Notes: generated by a model not told the origin, from the letters alone. A stretch of DNA of 12,271 nucleotides from CALARM01 sp040217695 (GCA_040217695.1 JBEHWO010000196.1:1-12271); one strand, 5' to 3'; counted from the stretch's first letter, positions 1-7,822 are shown. Numbers and translations are program-made.

Positions 1-1217
1 ACTTTTACCGTATGACAGCCAAGAGGGCCAAAAGTAAATAAATAATCTATTCCATATTCCATTACCCATTCCCCTACCTTTAAATGAGAAGCTATTTCTT
101 CTTCACCCAGTTCAAGCATATCGCCCAGAACAAGAATTTTCCTGTTATCCGGAAAATGTTTTACCATTGTATCAATAATGCTTTTCACTGCAAGAGGATT
201 GGAATTATAAGTATCATCAATAATTTTAATATGTTCAGTGTTTATTATTCTTGTTCTCCCTGATGGCGGAGGAATAAAAGATTTCAGCGCAGAAGAGAGA
301 CTTAAATCTTCTATTAAATAAGAAGCAACTGAAACGGAGGCCAGAAGATTATATATATTATAAGTGCCTATCATAGGAAAAAAGATTCTTTCTACTCTGT
401 TATTAAAATGGACATCCAGTTCAGTTCCTTCCATACCGCACTCAAGAATATTATCTGCAAAAACATCGGATTTTTCAGATAAACCGAAGGTTTTAATATG
501 TTTACATGATACGAGGGATGACAAAAAATCATACCAGTCATTATCCCTGTTTAAAACGGCAAGACCATCGGAAGGCAGGCCTGTAAAGAGTTCTCCTTTT
601 GCACTTGCAATATTTTCTCTCGAACCCAGTCTGCCAATATGGGCTTCACCGACAGTAGTAATAACACCTACTGTAGGGTGAGCAATATCTGCCAGTAATG
701 CTATTTCTCCCGGACCTCTCATAGCAAATTCCAGTACGGCACAGTCATTACCATCAGATAGTTCCATCAGTGTTTTGGGAACACCTATTTCATTATTAAA
801 ATTTTCTCTTGTCTTTAATATGTGTTTGAATTTATATGTTAAAAGACTGTGAATCAGTTCTTTTGTAGTGGTTTTCCCGTTACTTCCCGTAACTGCAATT
901 ACAGGTATGTTAAAATTTTCCCTTATAAAAGTGGCAAGCCTCTGATAGGCTCTGAGAGGATCGGATACATATATGACAGCAGCATCCCTGTCCGAGAACT
1001 CGTGCCGGGAGCATATAAAACCTCTGGCTCCAAGCTCAAGAGCTTTATCAATAAAATTATGTCCGTCAAATTTTTCTCCTGAAAGAGGTATAAAAAGAGA
1101 GTTTTTCTCCAGCGACCTCGTATCAGTTGAAATATTTAATATTTCTGTATCAGGGCTACCCTTTAACAGCTTACCATCTATAAAATTTATGAAATCTCCG
1201 ATTCTCAACCTGATCAT
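1..1217 (-). CDS. murF: UDP-N-acetylmuramoyl-tripeptide--D-alanyl-D-alanine ligase (MurF), C-terminus cut by window edge
   Basis: Cytoplasmic Mur ligase that uses ATP to add D-Ala-D-Ala to UDP-MurNAc-tripeptide, the last cytoplasmic step in making the peptidoglycan pentapeptide. The frame is open from ATG at 1217 to base 1, giving 405 codons; about 50 C-terminal residues should lie outside the window. Visible motifs are an N-terminal substrate domain with STDTRSL (30-36), the ATP-binding GSNGKTTTKE (111-120), ENFNNEIGVP (138-147), VGEAHIG (189-195), a likely carbamylated Lys in SAKGEL (K207), DDTYNSNP (334-341) and VLGDMLELG (363-371). DDTYNSNP and VLGDMLELG are typical of MurF. The ATG shares a base with the murE stop (TAATG), so translation is probably coupled to murE. 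The family usually shows EMGM before RGPGEI; here it is EFAMRGPGEI. The identification is secure; only the end is missing. Confidence 0.96.
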   Translation of the reverse strand, partial: MIRLRIGDFINFIDGKLLKGSPDTEILNISTDTRSLEKNSLFIPLSGEKFDGHNFIDKALELGARGFICSRHEFSDRDAAVIYVSDPLRAYQRLATFIRENFNIPVIAVTGSNGKTTTKELIHSLLTYKFKHILKTRENFNNEIGVPKTLMELSDGNDCAVLEFAMRGPGEIALLADIAHPTVGVITTVGEAHIGRLGSRENIASAKGELFTGLPSDGLAVLNRDNDWYDFLSSLVSCKHIKTFGLSEKSDVFADNILECGMEGTELDVHFNNRVERIFFPMIGTYNIYNLLASVSVASYLIEDLSLSSALKSFIPPPSGRTRIINTEHIKIIDDTYNSNPLAVKSIIDTMVKHFPDNRKILVLGDMLELGEEEIASHLKVGEWVMEYGIDYLFTFGPLGCHTVK

Positions 1218-2683
1218 TACTTATTTCCTGTCGTAAATTCACGTATGACTTCACTGTCATCGAAATGTATTGTTCTATCTTTAAATATCTGATAATCCTC
1301 ATGGCCTTTGCCGGCCACTACTATGGTATCTCCTTTTCTGGCTATATCCACTGCATGTCCTATGGCAAGTCTTCTATCAGGTTCTATCATATATTTACCT
1401 GAAGTATCTGTAATACCCTGTTCTATGTGACTGATTATTTCCAGCGGATCTTCACTTCTCGGATTATCAGACGTTATAATAATATAATCCGATTTATGTG
1501 AAGCTATAGACCCCATCAGAGGACGTTTTGACCTGTCTCTGTCACCGCCGCAGCCGAAAACAGTAATCAATCTGCCGGGGGTAAATTCTCTGGCTGCAGT
1601 TAAAACCTTATCCAGTCCGTCAGGAGTATGGGCATAATCGACAATACATATAAAATCCTTCCCTGTATTTACAGGATAGATTCTGCCTTTAACCGGTTCC
1701 ATTTCCTCAAGAGCTTCTTTTATCAAAGAAAAATCTATATCCTGTGCCAGACCTGTACATATGGCAGCAAGGGCATTATACACATTGAACATTCCCATTA
1801 ATTTTAACTTTATCGGCCAGATTTCATCACCTGTAAGAACGTTAAATTCAGTACCGGAAGGAGAAAAGGAAACATCAGAAGCAAAAACTCCTTCCACATG
1901 GGACGGGAAATCTCTCCCTTCCCTTCCAACGCCATAAACAAAAATTCTTCCATTACCATGTGGTAAAAGTTTTATAACATTCGGATCATCACAGTTGAAA
2001 ACAGAAAAATTTTTCTCACAGGAGAATTTTTTCTGTAAAGGTAAAAAGCTGCCTTTTACCTTCCAGTAATCTTCAAGATTTCCATGAAAATCCAGATGGT
2101 CCTGAGAAAAATTGGTATAAATCACACCGGTAAAAAAGCAGTTCCATACCCTGCAGAGAGACAGTGCATGAGAAGATACTTCCATAGGAACTGCCTCTAC
2201 CCCCTGAGAAACCATATGATAAAAGATTTCCTGTAAATCAAGTGATTCAGGAGTGGTATTTTTAGTTTTATTACTCTTATCACCTGTTTTTATTTCTATA
2301 GTTCCTATAAGACCTGTTTTAAATGAAGCCTTCTTCATTATATGTTCTATCATATAGGCAGTAGTGGTTTTGCCATTGGTTCCTGTGATTCCAAAGAGTT
2401 TCATTTTTAAGGAAGGATGATTATAGCAGGCTGCGCTTAATTCTGCAAGAGCTTTTCGAGAATTTTTTGTAACTACCACTTTTCCGTCTAAATCCAGATA
2501 TTTTTCCGATACTATAACGGAAGACCCGAATTCCAGAGCCTGTCTGATATAATCATGCCCATCGGTTTTAAAACCTTTTATACAGACAAATATATCTCCC
2601 GGCCTGACCTTTCTGGAATCATATGTTATTCCGGTCATTTTGTGTGATAAATTTACCTGTGACAGTAATTCTTCATATTTCAC
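1217..2683 (-). CDS. murE: UDP-N-acetylmuramoyl-tripeptide synthetase, meso-diaminopimelate-adding (MurE)
   Basis: Cytoplasmic Mur ligase adding the third residue to UDP-MurNAc-L-Ala-D-Glu. The 488 residues match the usual length. Motifs in order: TYDSRKVRPGDIF (20-32), ATP-binding GTNGKTTT (101-108), TTPESLDLQ (143-151), MEVSSHAL (167-174), NFSQDHLDFHG (191-201), the probable carbamylated Lys in DYWKVKG (K210), FGCGGDRD (376-383), DNPR (406-409), GKGHEDYQ (458-465) and HFDDSEV (473-479). DNPR is the motif known to read meso-diaminopimelate; lysine-adding enzymes differ there. The start is GTG. It is preceded by AAGGGGA overlapping the stop of the upstream penicillin-binding protein gene (14-nt gap), and this start is needed to keep the conserved N-terminus. 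The stop overlaps the murF ATG by one base. Confidence 0.97.
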   Translation of the reverse strand: MKYEELLSQVNLSHKMTGITYDSRKVRPGDIFVCIKGFKTDGHDYIRQALEFGSSVIVSEKYLDLDGKVVVTKNSRKALAELSAACYNHPSLKMKLFGITGTNGKTTTAYMIEHIMKKASFKTGLIGTIEIKTGDKSNKTKNTTPESLDLQEIFYHMVSQGVEAVPMEVSSHALSLCRVWNCFFTGVIYTNFSQDHLDFHGNLEDYWKVKGSFLPLQKKFSCEKNFSVFNCDDPNVIKLLPHGNGRIFVYGVGREGRDFPSHVEGVFASDVSFSPSGTEFNVLTGDEIWPIKLKLMGMFNVYNALAAICTGLAQDIDFSLIKEALEEMEPVKGRIYPVNTGKDFICIVDYAHTPDGLDKVLTAAREFTPGRLITVFGCGGDRDRSKRPLMGSIASHKSDYIIITSDNPRSEDPLEIISHIEQGITDTSGKYMIEPDRRLAIGHAVDIARKGDTIVVAGKGHEDYQIFKDRTIHFDDSEVIREFTTGNK

Positions 2684-2697
2684 TCGATATAATCCCC

Positions 2698-4425
2698 TTA
2701 ATTTTTTTTGTCCAGTTCTTTTTCCGAAGGTACTCCCATATGCCAGAGAGCTTCTCTTGCAACTTCTCTGAAAACAGGGGCTGCTACAGTACCGCCCCAG
2801 TATATACCTCTGGGTACATCAATCTTAACAAGCATAACCAGTCGTGGATTGCGACTGGGTACATATCCCACAAATGATGCTATATAGCTGGAAGGAGAAT
2901 AAATACCATTTTCCACAACCTGGGCTGTACCTGTTTTTCCCGCGACAGTATAACCGGGAACCTGTGCCTTTTTCCCTGTTCCGTCCGATATAACTTCCTC
3001 GAGAATTGTCCTCATCTTTTCAGCAGTGTCTTCTTTCAAAATCCGTGCCTCCAGCTGAGGAGAGAAGCTTTTAACAACCTGTCCTTCAGGATTTAATATT
3101 TCTTTTACTATCATTGGTTTGTATAATTTTCCGCCATTGGCAATTGCCGATACTGCTCTTACCATTTGAAGAGGTGTAATGGAGATACCCTGGCCGAAAG
3201 ATATAGTAGCAAGACTGGATACAGACCAATCATTCGGGTCTACTACAATACCTTCACCTTCACCGGGCAGTTCTATTCCTGTGACAGCACCGAAACCAAA
3301 CTTTTTTATATAATCAAAATATACTTTTTTACCCATCTTTATACCTATTCCGGCAGAACCTGTATTAAAGGAATATTTTATTATATCTTTTACATTTTCA
3401 TATCCGAATTCACTACCCAGACCGTCATTGGCATTAAATATAGTCCAGCCTCCGATCTGTATGGAATTTCCGCATGGAAACACTTCTTCCATAGTAATTC
3501 TGCCACTGTCTAAAGCAGCAGCAGCAAGAATAACCTTGAATGTAGATCCGGGTTCATAACTGTCACATACTCCGCTGTTTCTTAATTTAGTTTTAGGTGT
3601 TTTATTATACTGGTTCAGATTAAAATCAGGATAGTTGGCAATTGCCAGGAGTTCTCCTGTCTGGGGATCCATAACAACAATACTTCCTCCTCTTGCTTTA
3701 TGGCGTTCCACAGCTTTTCTGAGTTCTGATTCTGCCAGATACTGAATAAATTTGTCTATAGTAAGAACGACATCACAGCCATCTGTTGCCGGTTGAATTT
3801 CCTGTTTTCCCATGGGAACAGCTCTGCCGAAATTATCACATTCTGCTTTCAATAAACCCGGTTTACCTGCAAGATAATTCTCATAAATACTTTCTATGCC
3901 ATCGAGTCCCTGATCATCTATACCGGTATAACCCATTATATGACAGGCAAGTTTTTCATTGGGGTAAAACCTCTTCCCTGTTTCTTCTTTTATTAAATAT
4001 ATACCTTTTATATTTAATGTTCTTATCCGGCTGGCAACAGAGTCGCTTACTTTTCTTTCAAGCCAGATAAATTTGCATCCTTTACATGTTAATCTGTCTC
4101 TTATCTCCTCTTCAGAAATAGAAAGTATACCTGCTAATTTTTGAGTCACATCGCCGGGAGAGGTTATCAAACCCGGATCAACACCAACTGAGTACATATT
4201 AAGACTGATAGCCAGAATCTCTTTATTACGGGCCAGAATTTTTCCCCTGATCCCGGAAATAGGTATATGACAGAGATGCTGTTCCATCGCAATCTCTTTA
4301 TAATGACTGCCTCTGACTATCTGTATCTTAAATAAACTTATGATTAATATCAGGAAAAGAGGGACCATTAAATAAAATACTATTTGCCCCCGTCGTCTCT
4401 GAAAAGGTAATACCTTAATAGACAA
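2698..4425 (-). CDS. class B penicillin-binding protein, FtsI/SpoVD-type peptidoglycan transpeptidase
   Basis: Membrane-anchored D,D-transpeptidase that cross-links septal peptidoglycan; its position between ftsL and murE is that of ftsI (pbpB). The 575 residues show a basic N-terminus, one membrane segment (about 14-34), a dimerisation region with RGKILARN (60-67; the family usually has D where A65 is), and a C-terminal transpeptidase domain. Catalytic motifs are all present: STFK with nucleophile S294 and K297, SFN at 352-354 and KTGT at 497-500. No PASTA domains follow the transpeptidase, so it resembles FtsI in layout more than PASTA-bearing SpoVD or PBP2x; FtsI versus SpoVD cannot be decided from sequence. 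The start is TTG, after AGAGGTG that overlaps the ftsL stop (9-nt gap). The next in-frame ATG is residue 20, inside the membrane segment, which supports the TTG. Confidence 0.94.
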   Translation of the reverse strand: MSIKVLPFQRRRGQIVFYLMVPLFLILIISLFKIQIVRGSHYKEIAMEQHLCHIPISGIRGKILARNKEILAISLNMYSVGVDPGLITSPGDVTQKLAGILSISEEEIRDRLTCKGCKFIWLERKVSDSVASRIRTLNIKGIYLIKEETGKRFYPNEKLACHIMGYTGIDDQGLDGIESIYENYLAGKPGLLKAECDNFGRAVPMGKQEIQPATDGCDVVLTIDKFIQYLAESELRKAVERHKARGGSIVVMDPQTGELLAIANYPDFNLNQYNKTPKTKLRNSGVCDSYEPGSTFKVILAAAALDSGRITMEEVFPCGNSIQIGGWTIFNANDGLGSEFGYENVKDIIKYSFNTGSAGIGIKMGKKVYFDYIKKFGFGAVTGIELPGEGEGIVVDPNDWSVSSLATISFGQGISITPLQMVRAVSAIANGGKLYKPMIVKEILNPEGQVVKSFSPQLEARILKEDTAEKMRTILEEVISDGTGKKAQVPGYTVAGKTGTAQVVENGIYSPSSYIASFVGYVPSRNPRLVMLVKIDVPRGIYWGGTVAAPVFREVAREALWHMGVPSEKELDKKN

Positions 4426-4434
4426 AGAACACCT

Positions 4435-4827
4435 CTATTTTATCAAAGCTAAATTTTTCTTTTGCTGAAATAATATCACTCTGCCCTCAAAATCAGGACG
4501 AGACATTCCAAGTTTTGTATTAGCTATATTCTCTATCCTGTCAAGTGATGCAAGAGTATTAAAATGATTGACTAATTTCAAATTCTGTTCTTCCAGATTC
4601 TGACTTGTTTCATTCAATTCGCAGAGATAATACTGTTTGCTCATCAGATGAGTCGATTGCTGTATAACCATAATAACCAGTATAACTAAAATCCCTGAAA
4701 GTACCAGAGTCAATCCCAGGGGAAAACTGGTCTCTCTCCTCTTAAGAGGCCTGACTCTTACTTCTTTTCTTTTTCTTGGGAGTTGAATATTATATTCTTC
4801 CCTGACTATCCTTTTTGCTACCGCCAA
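4435..4827 (-). CDS. ftsL: FtsL-like cell division protein
   Basis: Small bitopic divisome protein expected to form a complex with DivIC/FtsB and support the septal transpeptidase encoded next to it. The 130 residues have a short basic cytoplasmic part (RKRKEVRVRPLKRRE, about 18-32), one membrane segment (about 36-56), a leucine- and asparagine-rich coiled coil (about 64-95) and a C-terminal IANTKLGMSRPDF segment typical of FtsL/DivIC proteins. FtsL diverges quickly, so the call rests on topology, length and the fixed slot between rsmH and the penicillin-binding protein gene. The start is TTG with AAGGGGGA about 11 nt upstream; no better ATG lies near. A DivIC-type protein is the alternative. 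Confidence 0.85.
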   Translation of the reverse strand: MAVAKRIVREEYNIQLPRKRKEVRVRPLKRRETSFPLGLTLVLSGILVILVIMVIQQSTHLMSKQYYLCELNETSQNLEEQNLKLVNHFNTLASLDRIENIANTKLGMSRPDFEGRVILFQQKKNLALIK

Positions 4828-4862
4828 TCTAAATATATCCCCCTTCTATAAAATATATCCAT

Positions 4863-5792
4863 TTATATTTTCTCTATAACCCTGAGACGGGCGCTGCGAG
4901 AGCTCGGATTGAGCAATTTTTCTTCTTCTCCCGGGTAAACAGGTTTCTTGCTGATTAATTTCACCAGAGGATTTCCCGATTCACATATAACTCCTCTGGC
5001 AGCATCCCTGAAAAAATTCTTCACTATTCTATCTTCCAGTGAATGAAAACTTATCACTGCCATCCTTCCACCCGGTTTAAGAACCTGGAGAGCTTTTTTC
5101 AAACCAAGTTCAAGTGCTTCAAGTTCTTTATTTAAAAAAATTCTTAAAGCCATAAAGGTTCTGGTTGCAGGATGAATTTTTCTGCCTCTTCCGGGATTTG
5201 CCCTGGAAACAATCTGACATAGCCGGCCTGTTGTCAGGATTTTCGAAATTTTCCTCTCCCTTACTATCTCCCTGGCTATTCTTCTGGATCGTGTTTCATC
5301 ACCATAATGATAGATAATATCAGCCAGTTCACGTTCAGAAAAACCATTGACTATATCGGCTGCAGTCTCAGGCATTTCTCTGTCCATCCTCATATCAAGA
5401 GGACTGTCGCTCTGAAGCGAAAATCCCCTCTTTTCATCTGTAAGTTGATACATAGAAACTCCTAAATCAAAAAGTATACCGTCTACTTCCTTTATCCCGG
5501 AAGACAACAATATCTTATCCAGTTCTGCAAAATTCCCCTTTACCGGAGTGATATTGAAAGGGAAAGCACCTGCAAAATCACTGAATGCTTCTAAAGCTTC
5601 TCTGTCTCTGTCAATGGATATAAGCTTTCCGTCCGGCAACAGAGACTTAAGAATTTCCCTGGAATGGCCACCTCCTCCCAATGTGCAATCTACAATCGTC
5701 TTACCTGACGAACAATTAAGAAAAAAGATAGATTCTTTTAATAGTACCGGTATATGAAACAACTTGTCCTCCATAAAATTTATTTTTTTCAA
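4863..5792 (-). CDS. rsmH: 16S rRNA (cytosine(1402)-N(4))-methyltransferase RsmH
   Basis: SAM-dependent methyltransferase that modifies C1402 in the decoding centre of 16S rRNA (formerly MraW). The 309 residues match the family. Motifs: HIPVLLKES (13-21), the SAM-binding VDCTLGGGGHSREIL (34-48), ILFDLGVS (106-113), GFSLQSDSPLDMRMD (123-137), NPGRGRKIHPATRTFMALRI in the middle, and the near-C-terminal KPGGRMAVISFHSLEDRIVK and SRSARLRVIEKI. The chosen start is TTG at 5792, with a run of six G on the coding strand ending 4 nt before it. An in-frame ATG at 5774 (residue 7) has only an A/T-rich leader and no ribosome binding site, so it is second choice. The gene follows mraZ after a 137-nt gap that holds a heptamer inverted repeat. 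Confidence 0.96.
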   Translation of the reverse strand: MKKINFMEDKLFHIPVLLKESIFFLNCSSGKTIVDCTLGGGGHSREILKSLLPDGKLISIDRDREALEAFSDFAGAFPFNITPVKGNFAELDKILLSSGIKEVDGILFDLGVSMYQLTDEKRGFSLQSDSPLDMRMDREMPETAADIVNGFSERELADIIYHYGDETRSRRIAREIVRERKISKILTTGRLCQIVSRANPGRGRKIHPATRTFMALRIFLNKELEALELGLKKALQVLKPGGRMAVISFHSLEDRIVKNFFRDAARGVICESGNPLVKLISKKPVYPGEEEKLLNPSSRSARLRVIEKI

Positions 5793-5929
5793 TCATCCCC
5801 CCCTAATATTTTTAATAATACTGACGATATATATTCTAACAGTTACAGGCTATTAATTTCTCAGCAATCAGCATTCACTATCATCAGGTACCTTTAACCC
5901 TCATAAACTTACTGCTGATTGCTGACAGT
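5793..5929 (-). other. mraZ-rsmH intergenic spacer
   Basis: A 137-nt gap, far larger than the other gaps in this gene cluster (0-35 nt). It holds the CAGCAAT-type inverted heptamers next to the mraZ stop and, at its other end, the G-run ribosome binding site of rsmH. I see no coding capacity and no convincing promoter. Readthrough from mraZ may pass through the hairpin. Confidence 0.6.
5861..5925. repeat. inverted heptamer repeat, CAGCAAT family (13-bp arms)
   Basis: TCAGCAATCAGCA at 5861-5873 and its exact reverse complement TGCTGATTGCTGA at 5913-5925 form a perfect 13-bp stem with a 39-nt loop. Each arm is almost two turns of a 7-bp unit (CAGCAAT). The arm nearer mraZ starts 4 nt after its stop codon. 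There is no T-run after it, so it is not a standard intrinsic terminator; it could act as an attenuator or a 3'-end stabiliser. Confidence 0.8.
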
Positions 5930-6361
5930 TTATATAAGATACTGACTCAAAACCTTTTTTGACAGCTTCCTGAACTCTTCACCTTCCTGCAGTTCAGCCC
6001 ATTTTTCGGCGCTCCATATTTCAACCCTGTCCAGAACACCTGCAACCACAACGTTTTCTGAAAGACCTGCATATTTCATAAGATTACCCGGTATGGCAAT
6101 CCTTCCCTGCCTGTCCGTCTGACACTCGGTTGAACTAGAAAAAAAACGACGAATATAATCCTGAGCATCTTCGTCGCTTTTTGGTAATGTTTTTAATTTT
6201 TTAACCAATTCCTCCCATTCGGAAAGAGGATATATAAACAAACATTCTTTATCAAGACCGGGAGTGAGATAAAATTTTACATCAAGATACTTCCTGTAGG
6301 AAGCAGGTATAATCAACCGGCACTTTTCATCAAGATTACGTTCATAATTACCAGTAAACAT
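5930..6361 (-). CDS. mraZ: transcriptional regulator MraZ
   Basis: DNA-binding protein that regulates its own dcw operon. The 143 residues have the family's two SpoVT/AbrB-like halves: the first shows LDEKCRLIIPASYR (about 10-23), the second TDRQGRIAIP (about 81-90). MraZ forms ring-shaped oligomers that bind tandem DNA repeats upstream of its gene, and such repeats are present here 48-81 nt upstream of the start. The ATG at 6361 is preceded by a weak AGGTAG ribosome binding site about 10 nt away. It is the first gene of the cluster; the next gene upstream (stop at 6614) has the same orientation but is separated by 252 nt. Confidence 0.96.
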   Translation of the reverse strand: MFTGNYERNLDEKCRLIIPASYRKYLDVKFYLTPGLDKECLFIYPLSEWEELVKKLKTLPKSDEDAQDYIRRFFSSSTECQTDRQGRIAIPGNLMKYAGLSENVVVAGVLDRVEIWSAEKWAELQEGEEFRKLSKKVLSQYLI

Positions 6362-6408
6362 CGATATTAACTACCTGACTTTAAAATCTATCTCTTCTTC
6401 CGTGGTCA

Positions 6409-6442
6409 CCACTTTTTCCCACTTTTCCCCACCTAATTCCAC
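6409..6442 (-). promoter_or_regulatory. MraZ operator: four GTGG boxes at exact 10-bp spacing
   Basis: On the minus strand GTGG occurs at 6442-6439, 6432-6429, 6422-6419 and 6412-6409, an exact 10-bp period. The two central boxes read GTGGG followed by A-rich spacers. The known MraZ operator is a set of TGGGN repeats separated by 5 nt, which has the same period. Placement just upstream of mraZ fits autoregulation. Confidence 0.88.
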
Positions 6443-6613
6443 ATTTTCCCGATAAATCCTTCTGGAATAAAAAAATTATTAAAAAATTTTAAAGATTTTT
6501 TTTTAAAAAAAAAGAGGATTATATTTTTTTATTAAGAAAGGAAAGAAAATTATTCAGGTGAGTCGTGAATAGAATAAGATTCAACTAACTTTTCACTTTT
6601 CACTTACTTGCAA
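6443..6613 (-). other. A/T-rich leader upstream of the dcw operator
   Basis: This stretch should contain the dcw promoter. It is very A/T-rich (long A and T runs at about 6471-6530). The minus strand has a perfect TATAAT hexamer at 6523-6518, but the bases 17 nt upstream (TCTTTC) do not resemble a -35 box, so I do not call a promoter. The right end carries ACTTTTC heptamers (6588-6608). Confidence 0.4.
6588..6608. repeat. GTGAAAA-family heptamer repeat, three units
   Basis: Three tandem 7-bp units read ACTTTTC, ACTTTTC and ACTTACT on the plus strand. The array begins 5 nt after the stop codon of the TPR-protein gene (6614). The same family recurs at 7901-7954. No open reading frame crosses it. 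Confidence 0.75.
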
Positions 6614-7633
6614 CTATAATACAAAAGGAAAAAGAAAAGTTTCTTTCTGTTCTCCCACATTCTGTTCGGGAATAGAAAGTAAAACTTTAGATACCTTTCC
6701 TCCGGGGAAGGAAAAAATCACAAATCCCTGAACAGTAGCTGAAGGCGCTATATCCTGTGCATTTAAAAGGGGAAAAGAATTGGTCTGTAGATAATAACTT
6801 AACCTGGCATACTCATCAAGGTTTACCCATTTTCTATCAAGAGCTTTCTTGGGATACGTGGCAAGGTTACTTACAGGCTCAAATTGTTTACCTGTTTCAT
6901 CTACAAGAACATTTTTCGTCGGATCTATAGATATAGGTTTATTTCCCTTATTGGAAATCTTTAAATTGAAAATAATCAATTTACCTAAATTAAGAAGGCC
7001 CTGATCCATAAAAACTTCTATTTTTAAATCTCCATATCTGATCATTTTATGATCCCACAGGGCAAATATCCGTTCATAGGATTTTCTTGCTTTTTCATTG
7101 GCAGGGTCCAGTTGAAGCACTGTAAGATATTCATTCTGAGCATCTTTTAAGAGATATTTATTTTCGTAAACACCGGCAAGACCAAGATGGGCGGAAACAC
7201 TGCCAGGCTCTTTCTGAAGTATTTTATAAAATTTTGCGAGTTCTTTATCTTTCAGAGGATCAACCAGAAAAGACCAGCTTTTTTCAAAATAATCACCTCT
7301 GTTAGTAAGACCTGTAAGTTTTTGAACTACCTGCCCTATCGGAAGAGGATAGGCAGGTTCAAAAGAAATATAAAGGGAGCCTGTTTTTGCATCCAGATTA
7401 AAATTAAGCTGTTCCGAGAAATCCTCTCCGTTTATATACAGTTTTAACGTATTTCTATCCAGAGTTTTCAGTACATCTTCAGATATAAGAGCAGTGAACC
7501 CCGGAAATCTTGATATAACAGGAGAATTATCCAGAGTAACGGAAAAATCGACCTTTTTATTCTGAGAGAAACCTGTAGAAAAAGAATTTATCACAAAAAA
7601 CATTATAAACAGTAAAATATATATCTTGCTCAT
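6614..7633 (-). CDS. secreted TPR-containing protein of unknown function
   Basis: 339 residues. Residues 1-23 form a signal peptide (lysine, hydrophobic IYILLFIMFFVI, then SFSTGFSQ with likely cleavage near residue 24). Residues about 30-125 look like a beta-rich N-terminal domain. Residues about 134-190 form one or two TPR-like helical pairs (FYKILQKEPGSVSAHLGLAG; YLTVLQLDPANEKARKSYER). Residues about 200-339 form a beta-sandwich-like domain with SNKGNKPISI and VQGFVIFSFPGGK, reminiscent of DUF4352-type domains; this last point is a weak resemblance. I do not recognise a specific family. The ATG at 7633 has GGAGG 8 nt upstream. An in-frame extension to 7705 would put the start inside the promoter, so it is rejected. 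The gene has its own promoter and no close partner. Confidence 0.8.
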   Translation of the reverse strand: MSKIYILLFIMFFVINSFSTGFSQNKKVDFSVTLDNSPVISRFPGFTALISEDVLKTLDRNTLKLYINGEDFSEQLNFNLDAKTGSLYISFEPAYPLPIGQVVQKLTGLTNRGDYFEKSWSFLVDPLKDKELAKFYKILQKEPGSVSAHLGLAGVYENKYLLKDAQNEYLTVLQLDPANEKARKSYERIFALWDHKMIRYGDLKIEVFMDQGLLNLGKLIIFNLKISNKGNKPISIDPTKNVLVDETGKQFEPVSNLATYPKKALDRKWVNLDEYARLSYYLQTNSFPLLNAQDIAPSATVQGFVIFSFPGGKVSKVLLSIPEQNVGEQKETFLFPFVL

Positions 7634-7683
7634 TATAGAAACCTCCGTAAAAAATATAAAGAAATAATCATCATGACAGAGAA

Positions 7684-7713
7684 ATTCTAACACAGGGAAA
7701 TTCACTGTGTCAA
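7684..7713 (-). promoter_or_regulatory. sigma-70-type promoter of the TPR-protein gene
   Basis: On the minus strand a perfect TTGACA (7713-7708) lies 18 nt from TAGAAT (7689-7684, 5 of 6 consensus). Transcription should begin near 7677, giving a leader of about 44 nt to the ATG at 7633. Confidence 0.75.
7690..7710. promoter_or_regulatory. 21-bp near-palindrome filling the promoter spacer, candidate operator
   Basis: Two 10-bp arms around a single central base (7700) match at 9 of 10 positions; the outer half-sites are ACACAG and CTGTGT. It covers the spacer between the -35 and -10 boxes and touches both, the usual place for a repressor site. The regulator is unknown; I do not recognise the half-site. 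Confidence 0.6.
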
Positions 7714-7727
7714 TCGAAAAAAATATA

Positions 7728-7736
7728 TGTTATACT
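7728..7736 (+). promoter_or_regulatory. possible extended -10 promoter for the biotin ligase gene
   Basis: TGTTATACT on the plus strand is an extended -10 (TGn plus TATACT, 5 of 6 consensus) without a good -35. If used, the transcript would carry a leader of about 300 nt containing the 78-bp repeat and all the palindromes before the ligase start. Confidence 0.35.
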
Positions 7737-7741
7737 ATAAA

Positions 7742-7819
7742 ATAGTGTTTTTTACAGAAGGTAAATTCACTTTTACTGAAGATTGCACTTGATTTCATAA
7801 ATCTATTAATTTACATGAG
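7742..7819. repeat. 78-bp diverged repeat, copy 1
   Basis: Aligns with 11963-12040 over 78 nt at roughly three-quarters identity with one small offset in each copy. A 22-nt block is identical (7786-7807 and 12008-12029), and both start with ATAGTGTTTTT and contain TTTTACTGAA. It lies directly upstream of a minus-strand TTGACA promoter and is followed by GTNACGC heptamers, as is copy 2. Confidence 0.8.
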
Positions 7820-7822
7820 AAT

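Noticed and set aside
6443..6546. TATAAT at 6523-6518 as the dcw promoter
   Set aside because: The -35 position (TCTTTC) matches poorly, and such hexamers are expected by chance in this A/T-rich stretch.
7634..7705. N-terminal extension of the TPR protein to a start at 7705
   Set aside because: It would place the start within the promoter spacer and ahead of the signal peptide; ATG at 7633 has a good GGAGG site.
7730..7798. Short MKSS frame in the 78-bp repeat as a real small gene
   Set aside because: No ribosome binding site, and the two copies diverge after about 11 residues; kept only as a hypothesis in the repeat finding.
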